Source of the DNA: Candidatus Peribacteria bacterium
GTDB lineage: Bacteria; Patescibacteriota; Gracilibacteria; Peribacterales; Peribacteraceae
Assembly (NCBI GenBank): GCA_943350395.1
Contig: CALRAD010000003.1
Coordinates: 1-64,000 of the forward strand
Length of the DNA stretch: 64,000 nucleotides
Reading direction: 5' to 3'
In this document: positions 58,542 through 64,000 of the stretch, one piece after another
How positions within the stretch are numbered: position 1 is the first letter of the stretch
Layout: each line of letters starts with the position of its first letter
Notes under the pieces: model-generated
Databases searched by the model: none
The model's input: only the letters and a program-made list of their open reading frames with translations
What the model was told of the DNA's origin: nothing
Program-made: the position numbers and the translations under genes

Positions 58542-60788
58542 TCATTTGCCCCGCATGACCCCGAGGAGCCAGCTCGGGAAATGAAGCCAGCTTCTTCCTT
58601 CGAGAAATTGACGTTCTGTGACGCTGTACCATTGATCCGATGTCGCAAACCGATCCGCATGGAGAGCAAGCCTTGTTTGTGTCATGCCGTGAATGCTCTG
58701 GTCTGCGCCGTAGATAGAGAGCGGGGAATAGAGCACGATGGCGGGGATGTCTTTTTTGAACAGATTCTTCAACTCCGATAGCGCATTGGTGCGGGATTTG
58801 ACGTTACTGGTTTCCCGGATGCGCACAAGCTCACTGTCGGCTTCAAAGGAGGTGTACTGCGACAAGTTGAATGCGTCCAGTTTCATCTTCTTTGCATCTT
58901 TGCTGCGATCCTGAATCTGGCTGCTATGCCAGTAAGGGTAGCTGTCCAGATTGTCGAACAGCGATTGTCCGAAGAGGAGGATGTCGTAGTTTCTTTTCAA
59001 GAGTTTTTCCTCAAATTCGCGTTTGGACTCCGGAATATCGAGTTTGATCTCGACGCCGACACTCTGCCACTGTTTTTGGATGATGGCGGCGACAGCGGGA
59101 TAGCTCGCCGGCGTCGCACTCGTGAGCAGTGTGAGGAAGAGGGGATTACCTTTTCCGTCGATGCGCGTGTGCGGCTGATCTGTTGCGGTTTTGCGTCGCA
59201 GAAAGCGGTGATCGAGATAAAGGTTTCCGATGCCAATGAACGTCGGGTCGGTTTCTCTCAGCTTCTTCGATCGCAGGAACTCCGTCACCAGTCTCTGTTC
59301 CTCGGATGCCAGTGAAAATATTCGCGCATCGGTGATGCGATCCAGGAACGCCGTATCGATGATGTCATTTTTGCCGTCTGTAAGCTGCACGATGTTCATG
59401 CCCATCTTCAGCGTTCCGCTGCCGCCGTTTCCGGCCTTCAGACGGACGATCCAACTTCCGGACAATGTCTGGACGGTGCCGTCTTTCAAAACCACTCCCG
59501 TTTGCACCTGTGTTCCGTTCACGGAAACCGGCATCTTGATGCCTTGCATCGAACCTGTCACCGTCAGGATAGAGCCGCTCCCGAGCAGTGCAATTCGGGG
59601 AATCGAGGAGAGAGGTCCGACTGCGTTCGCTTCATGTTGTTCGAGGAGTCGTTGCAGATGCACTTTCTCAGGAATGTTCCAGCTGGATTCGAAGAATGCC
59701 CCTTTTGCTGCGGCAGCATCGAATCGGTATCGCCAGTCACCCGTGTCGAGCTCGAGCAGGGGAGTATCGATGATCTGCGTTTCATGAATCGCATCGGCGA
59801 CCTCCTGTTTATTCACTGCAAGTTGCAGCCCGAGCCTTACACCTTTGTCTGCGGGAACGTCACGGTCGAGATTGAAGAAGAGAGCGACGTACTGCGGCAA
59901 CGTGTAGGGCATGGGACGGAAATGCCTCGGGAGAATGGGGAGACCTTTCTCGTTTCTCGGTACGACACGTACCCCGTTTAAGTTTGTGATGTCCGTGAGG
60001 AGTGCCGAGTAGTCTGGAAATACTCGGAGTACCATGCGGTCGATTTTATAGTCGGGCATGCCCGGTCTGTCGAAACGCTTGATGGTAATTTCGGTCGAGA
60101 GGTCGGTCTGGAGCATACTGACAAAGCCATAGGGACCGGCGCCGATGGGGTGGAAACCGAAGTCCAGTGTTTGGTCCAGTTTGCCTGCGGGGACGTCGAC
60201 GAAGGATGCGGCCGGCAGCAGTCCGAGCGTCAAGTTGCTGGTGAAGAACGAGTAGGGTTTGCTGAGTCGGAAGCGGACAGTGCGTTCGTCGATTTTATCG
60301 ATTTCGATGCCTTGGAAATTTTGCTTCAGGATTGGATTCGAGAATTCGGGATTTTGGATTGTTGTAAACGTGAAGACAACGTCGTCCGCCGTAATCGGAT
60401 GTGGTTTTTCTTTCGTCGAATCGTGCCATACCAAGTCCGGCTTCAGTGTTGCCGTGAAGACGCGATTGTCGCTGCTGATCTTCACTGTTGCGAGGTCGTC
60501 GACGATTTTTCCGGTTGCCGGGTCGTACTTCATCAGACCTGAGAAGATCAGGGACACGATGTCCCTATTCACGTCGTTGCCCGTGACGAACCAGGGATTC
60601 AAGGGCTGGAGTTCTCCGACCGATCCCTCGATGTACGTTCCTCCTCTTACGGCCACGAACATCGTGTTTTGTACGTAGAATCGTCGCAGGAGCACGACGA
60701 AGCTAATAATGAGAATACTCAGGAGCACCGACAGAACGATGCGTTCCACTTTGGTCATTGCCGAAAGAAGTCTCAGAAGAGAACGCAT
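58542..60788 (-). CDS. membrane-anchored family-5 extracellular solute-binding protein with inserted domain
   Basis: 748 residues, longer than the usual 530-600. One N-terminal helix (16-38) anchors it and there is no lipobox. The SBP_bac_5 (oligopeptide-binding) fold shows ELQPLNPWFVTGNDVNRDIVSLIF, WHDSTKEKPHPITADDVVFTF, HPIGAGPYGFV and ALFFNLDRD. Residues about 375-540 form an extra beta-rich segment (GSILTVTGSMQGIKMPVSVN, TVQTLSGSWIVRL) between the two lobes, resembling a carbohydrate- or surface-binding beta domain. No permease or ATPase genes are adjacent. Confidence 0.8.
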   Translation of the reverse strand: MRSLLRLLSAMTKVERIVLSVLLSILIISFVVLLRRFYVQNTMFVAVRGGTYIEGSVGELQPLNPWFVTGNDVNRDIVSLIFSGLMKYDPATGKIVDDLATVKISSDNRVFTATLKPDLVWHDSTKEKPHPITADDVVFTFTTIQNPEFSNPILKQNFQGIEIDKIDERTVRFRLSKPYSFFTSNLTLGLLPAASFVDVPAGKLDQTLDFGFHPIGAGPYGFVSMLQTDLSTEITIKRFDRPGMPDYKIDRMVLRVFPDYSALLTDITNLNGVRVVPRNEKGLPILPRHFRPMPYTLPQYVALFFNLDRDVPADKGVRLGLQLAVNKQEVADAIHETQIIDTPLLELDTGDWRYRFDAAAAKGAFFESSWNIPEKVHLQRLLEQHEANAVGPLSSIPRIALLGSGSILTVTGSMQGIKMPVSVNGTQVQTGVVLKDGTVQTLSGSWIVRLKAGNGGSGTLKMGMNIVQLTDGKNDIIDTAFLDRITDARIFSLASEEQRLVTEFLRSKKLRETDPTFIGIGNLYLDHRFLRRKTATDQPHTRIDGKGNPLFLTLLTSATPASYPAVAAIIQKQWQSVGVEIKLDIPESKREFEEKLLKRNYDILLFGQSLFDNLDSYPYWHSSQIQDRSKDAKKMKLDAFNLSQYTSFEADSELVRIRETSNVKSRTNALSELKNLFKKDIPAIVLYSPLSIYGADQSIHGMTQTRLALHADRFATSDQWYSVTERQFLEGRSWLHFPSWLLGVMRGK

Positions 60789-60839
60789 GATTTATCTGTA
60801 CCGAGCACTATACCAGCACTTTCGAGCAACCGTGAGGCT

Positions 60840-61055
60840 TTAGATGTACATCAGTGCGATCGCGATCGCGAAGAAGGCGACGGAGATCCAGACTGTCAGC
60901 GTGAAGAGAACTTTCTCAGCTCCGCGACGCTGAACGTACGCCGTTCCGCCTCCTCCGAACGTGGCGGAGAGACCCGATGCTCGGTGTTGCAGGAGGATCA
61001 GGAGTGCAAGAAGCGACCCGAGAACCATTTCGATGACGAGGAGGATCTGTGACAT
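60840..61055 (-). CDS. secG: preprotein translocase subunit SecG
   Basis: 71 residues with two membrane helices (LLVIEMVLGSLLALLILLQ and LFTLTVWISVAFFAIAIALMY) around the conserved GLSATFGGGGTAYVQRRGAEK loop, the SecG hallmark. It assists SecYE in export. The start is ATG 61055; the frame to 61094 is not supported. Confidence 0.93.
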   Translation of the reverse strand: MSQILLVIEMVLGSLLALLILLQHRASGLSATFGGGGTAYVQRRGAEKVLFTLTVWISVAFFAIAIALMYI

Positions 61056-61120
61056 AGCGGAGGTATGGTAGTGGAGAGAGTGGACAATTGACAATAGACA
61101 ATAGACAATCGTCGTACGTC

Positions 61121-61197
61121 GGGCGCCTAGCTCAGCTGGTTAGAGCATCTCGCTTACACCGAGAGGGTCGGGGGTTCGAATCCCTTGGCGCCCACCA
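61121..61197 (+). tRNA. tRNA-Val (UAC)
   Basis: 77 bases with encoded CCA. Acceptor GGGCGCC/GGCGCCC, anticodon stem TCTCG/CGAGA with loop CTTACAC, so UAC; T-arm GGGGG-TTCGAAT-CCCTT. A direct repeat AATTGACAATAGACAATAGACAAT lies at about 61086-61109, just upstream. Confidence 0.94.
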
Positions 61198-61233
61198 ATT
61201 GCAAAATAGTGTTTTATCTGTTAAAATAGTAAT

Positions 61234-63186
61234 GTGGCTCCTGAACAAACAAAAAAAACAGAGATTTCCTCGGAGGATCCGAATGAGACTGCTCGTCGCA
61301 AATCTGAGCAGACTGTCTATATGGGGAAATTACAAGCGATGCAGCTTCAACAGCAGAATGCCATTACCTCTAACGCAGCAAAGGTTGTGGTGAAATCTTT
61401 GGACATTCCATATGATCAGATCAGAAAATCTTTGTCTGCTCCGCAAAAGAACCCGGAGCAACAATCAATCGTCGATCTCTATACACAGGAAATCATACAA
61501 ACAATAAAATACATCGAAGCAAGCCAGAGAAATCTTGATTCAATAAAGGAATGGCGAAAAACCAATAGAAACGCTGAGGACTTATTGGCTGATGCGCTGA
61601 CATCTGTCAGTAAAAAGATAAACATGCCGGTTGATACTCTGCGCTCGATCTGCGAAGCTAAAAACTTCTTTGAGGAACAAAAGGATTTGCCAACAGGCTT
61701 ACTCCTAGCTGAGAAAGCAGAAGCGTTAAAAACTGTCGTTGATACATATCTTAAAACGGAGAGATCTGTTATTGAAAATCAAAAGTATCTTACTGTGCTC
61801 AAGGGATGGCGAGGCATCGAAGTGCACAATGGAAGTGCTGAGGATTTGTTCACTGAAGCGTTGGCTGATGTGAGCAAGAAAGCACGCATTGCCCCAGAAG
61901 TTTTACGTGCAGTCTGCGATGCAAAAAGCCTCTATGAGCAACAAAAAGACTTACCAACAGATTTATCGCTCGCCGAGAAAGCAAAAGCAATAAAAACTGT
62001 CCACGATACATTCGTAGAGCTCGAGAATAGATTCAGATCTGAACAGGCACTGGAAACTGAGGTCTTGGATATTGATGCACTAATAGCAAAAACGAATGTC
62101 AGTGCGGAGCAAAAAGCACAGTGGAAACAGATGCTCACCTTGGATATCCCCAAAGATGCCCGGATCAAAGTAATCTCACTCATCGGGGGAGCGGGACTTT
62201 CCATGAAAGGCGAATTGGATCACGTGAAGAGTGGCTTGAAAAAAGCAAAGGGCACATCGACGGTGATATATGCGAGCACAATCGATAATACAAAACTCAC
62301 AAAAGAAGAGACTCTTGTGGCAATGAAAAGAGAGGAGGAAGCCGACGATGCCGATTTCATCATCGTATATGCGTCGAGTCATGGTTTAACCCCAAGCATT
62401 GACACCCCTGAATTACCAATGCGCCTAGGATTTACAGAGCTCGGCTCGAAGGATGATATCTTCCATATTCAGAATGAAAAGGCAACTGATACAGCGGATA
62501 GTAAAATGTACAAATACTATTCAGAAGCAACAGAGGCTGTTCAGGCCTTATTGAAGGAAAATCCGAACTTCTTCAAGGACCGAAAAGGGCAACCACGAGT
62601 GATCAAACCCGGCGAAATTGTAACAATCGGAAAACATAACATTCGTATCATAGAGGATACGAAGGAACCTGATGAATTAATCAAGCGTCTTTTGTTGTAC
62701 TTATACGTTCAAGATATCGCGCAACACAGCGTGAGCTCGGATGATCTGTTAAAATTGCAGCAGGAAGCGGTCAGCAAAAATCCAAAAAAAGAAGTTCTGT
62801 ATATACTGGATAATTGCTTTTCGGGATCGGCAACGGACGATCGGCTGGCATCACTCCCCAGTACAAAAGCGATTCTAGCAGCTTCATCAGCAGACGAGCC
62901 TGCCCGTGAAAGCTCCAAAACTCATCGCGGAGAATTCATGGAAGAGCTGTTTCACAATTTAGAACTGGGAAATTCTCTCGGAGAAGCTTTCATTCGAGCG
63001 GATATAAAACTGAATTTTAGCGCTCATCCACGTTTCAGTCCGTCATCAGGAGCAAAACATTGGCAGAATCCATCTGGTGCCGTCAAAAATGTAAAGGGTG
63101 AAACCATCCGCGTAAGTTCAGTCTCAGATTCTATCTTTCCGATAAGAGATAATTCTGATGAAAAAGACAGGGTTGCCCAGTCATAA
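61234..63186 (+). CDS. caspase-like (C14/metacaspase-type) peptidase with N-terminal tandem repeat
   Basis: 650 residues from GTG 61234. The C-terminal half is a caspase-hemoglobinase fold: strand KVISLIGGAG, catalytic His383 in VYASSHG, and catalytic Cys528 in YILDNCFSGSA (D-x-C-x-SG is the metacaspase/caspase pattern). Residues about 203-261 repeat 115-173 (AEDLL.DALTSVSKKI and AEDLF.EALADVSKKA, both ending KTV.DT). No signal peptide. The DNA is clearly AT-richer, with A-ending codons, than its neighbours, suggesting transfer. TAAAAT lies six bases before the GTG. It may be a regulated or suicide protease. Confidence 0.8.
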   Translation: MAPEQTKKTEISSEDPNETARRKSEQTVYMGKLQAMQLQQQNAITSNAAKVVVKSLDIPYDQIRKSLSAPQKNPEQQSIVDLYTQEIIQTIKYIEASQRNLDSIKEWRKTNRNAEDLLADALTSVSKKINMPVDTLRSICEAKNFFEEQKDLPTGLLLAEKAEALKTVVDTYLKTERSVIENQKYLTVLKGWRGIEVHNGSAEDLFTEALADVSKKARIAPEVLRAVCDAKSLYEQQKDLPTDLSLAEKAKAIKTVHDTFVELENRFRSEQALETEVLDIDALIAKTNVSAEQKAQWKQMLTLDIPKDARIKVISLIGGAGLSMKGELDHVKSGLKKAKGTSTVIYASTIDNTKLTKEETLVAMKREEEADDADFIIVYASSHGLTPSIDTPELPMRLGFTELGSKDDIFHIQNEKATDTADSKMYKYYSEATEAVQALLKENPNFFKDRKGQPRVIKPGEIVTIGKHNIRIIEDTKEPDELIKRLLLYLYVQDIAQHSVSSDDLLKLQQEAVSKNPKKEVLYILDNCFSGSATDDRLASLPSTKAILAASSADEPARESSKTHRGEFMEELFHNLELGNSLGEAFIRADIKLNFSAHPRFSPSSGAKHWQNPSGAVKNVKGETIRVSSVSDSIFPIRDNSDEKDRVAQS

Positions 63187-63434
63187 CGAGGTTTGCACTT
63201 CCACAACTCCAAAACAGTTTTCGCATGAAGTTTGAATTTGTTTCTCATCTATTATTTTTTTGTGGAATGGGTTCTGGAATTGATTATTCCCCAAAAACCC
63301 CACCTTCATCCTAAACCCAAACAAATAGTAACCTAGGGGCAAGCACGCACCAACTTTTGGCTTCGATAAGACATTCCAGCGTTTCGGCTGTCTATTTTCT
63401 TTGACGACGCTTGACTGAAGGGGATAGTCGCATC
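63187..63434. other. intergenic stretch after the caspase-like gene
   Basis: Nearly 250 bases without a convincing gene. AT-rich at the left; no terminator hairpin with a clear T-run was found. The promoter of the next gene occupies the right end. Confidence 0.4.
63401..63428 (+). promoter_or_regulatory. sigma70-type promoter of the small gene at 63435
   Basis: -35 TTGACG (63401-63406), 16-base spacer, -10 GATAGT (63423-63428), then six bases to ATG 63435. The -10 begins with G like the pilin promoters. Confidence 0.55.
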
Positions 63435-63800
63435 ATGCACATGGGTCATCTTGAGCATTTACTCCATTTTGAGTCGGATACGACAGCCTGCCCCGATGTG
63501 GCAGTCGAAACGATAGCAATGAATACCGTCTCAGGCGTGCAGGAAGTGGGAGCTGATGGATTTGCCTTGGCTCAGACTTTCGAAACGCGGTCGGAGACTG
63601 TGTTGCCGCATCATGAATTTCTTCACACTCCCGAGCAAATATCTGTCGATTGTATTGCTGAGAATATTGTAGCCAGAGCGCGTCGTTCTTCTGGTTCACT
63701 TTTGAACGATAATTATGCAGAACCTCGAAAACCAAGGAGAAGCCATAAGATCCACAAGGTTGTCGTTCGTACGCCACTCAAGTGTTCCAGGAGGAGGTGA
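63435..63800 (+). CDS. hypothetical protein
   Basis: 121 residues from ATG 63435; an upstream TTG at 63411 is in frame but lies inside the promoter. N-terminus His-rich (MHMGHLEHLLHFESD), C-terminus strongly basic (PRKPRRSHKIHKVVVRTPLK). No family recognised. The basic tail could bind nucleic acid. The start is supported by the promoter with leaderless spacing. Confidence 0.5.
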   Translation: MHMGHLEHLLHFESDTTACPDVAVETIAMNTVSGVQEVGADGFALAQTFETRSETVLPHHEFLHTPEQISVDCIAENIVARARRSSGSLLNDNYAEPRKPRRSHKIHKVVVRTPLKCSRRR

Positions 63801-63847
63801 AAGTTGTGTTGCATCGCCTCCCTTCGCCCGCTACACTCCCCGAGCTC

Positions 63848-64000
63848 ATGTTTGCGTTCGTCAACATCGCCGGCTTCCAGGAGAAGGTGGAGAAGGGTAT
63901 GAAAATGCATGTCCCGAGTCTTGAAGCAAAGGACGGCGAGACCGTGACGTTTGATCAGGTCATGCTTCTTTCGGAGGACGGAAAAACTGCGATCGTCGGT
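63848..64000 (+). CDS. rplU: 50S ribosomal protein bL21 (N-terminal part, cut by window end)
   Basis: The first 51 codons: MFAFVNIAGFQEKVEKGMK, then HVPSLEAKDGETVTFDQVMLLSEDG, matching the bL21 start (A-x-I-x-x-G-x-Q-x-x-V, then GDxVxFDxVLL). TACACT lies ten bases before ATG 63848. rpmA would be expected just after the window. Confidence 0.85.
   Translation, partial: MFAFVNIAGFQEKVEKGMKMHVPSLEAKDGETVTFDQVMLLSEDGKTAIVG

Noticed and set aside
1..64000. CRISPR array
   Set aside because: Repeats seen are few, palindromic and irregularly spaced; no regular repeat-spacer array and no cas genes.
1..64000. Alternative genetic code with UGA as glycine
   Set aside because: Several conserved genes end at TGA at the expected length (for example truB), and no conserved gene needs TGA read-through.

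Overview
The window looks like a chromosomal segment of a Candidate Phyla Radiation (Patescibacteria) genome, most likely near Peribacteria/Peregrinibacteria. This is an inference from gene content: four paralogous small pilins of the Patescibacteria type IV secretion family, a stand-alone 5'-3' exonuclease instead of a full DNA polymerase I, a threonyl-tRNA synthetase without its N-terminal TGS domain, a divergent Lgt, many family-less surface or membrane proteins, and short intergenic spaces. UGA is used as a stop (for example truB), so the Gracilibacteria UGA=Gly code does not apply. No rRNA operon, prophage or CRISPR array was seen.

Layout. 1-12.6 kb: a transposase tail, two methyltransferases, pepD, tRNA-Leu, a BtuF-like binding protein and trxB, a DMT transporter, bL33, a Nudix hydrolase, recF and ruvC, a FecR-like exported protein, small proteins, tRNA-Ile and an SLH-cupredoxin surface protein. 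12.7-17.4 kb: three polytopic GT-C-like membrane proteins. 17.4-22.7 kb: prs, a PRC-barrel protein, four tandem T4SS-type pilins plus a polytopic membrane partner, truB, and an RsbW-like ATPase. 22.7-29 kb: tRNA-Lys, a Sel1 lipoprotein, a solo glycogen-synthase-like domain, the 5'-3' exonuclease, ftsA-ftsZ and dut. 29-33.8 kb: a 1450-residue protein with an HELGH motif and a small membrane partner. 34-44.5 kb: comF, tRNA-Val, a cluster of DnaA-box-like sites, rseP-dnaA, thrS, lgt, small membrane proteins, a C39-like peptidase and eno. 44.5-57.2 kb: tRNA-Pro, a DHH phosphoesterase, infB, a VirB6/TrbL-like membrane protein and partner, a winged-helix regulator, rplS, a translationally coupled pyruvyltransferase operon, and lepA. 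57.3-64 kb: rplI, an anchored family-5 solute-binding protein, secG, tRNA-Val, an AT-richer caspase-like peptidase, and the start of rplU.

Two themes cross the window. First, about 25 genes have a -10-like TANNNT hexamer exactly 6 or 7 bases before the start codon, often as extended TGnTANNNT, and recognisable Shine-Dalgarno sites are rare. That geometry predicts that leaderless transcription is the default here, and it fixes many start codons. Second, there are many small palindromic repeats. Most lie between genes, one supplies the lepA stop codon, and two appear to be inserted in frame inside coding sequences (the BtuF-like gene and trxB), as Rickettsia palindromic elements do.

The genes jointly cover housekeeping (replication initiation, division, translation, repair), an envelope and surface programme (GT-C enzymes, pyruvyltransferase, SLH protein, lipoprotein processing, SecG) and an attachment or DNA-uptake-like apparatus (pilins, VirB6/TrbL-like protein, ComF).
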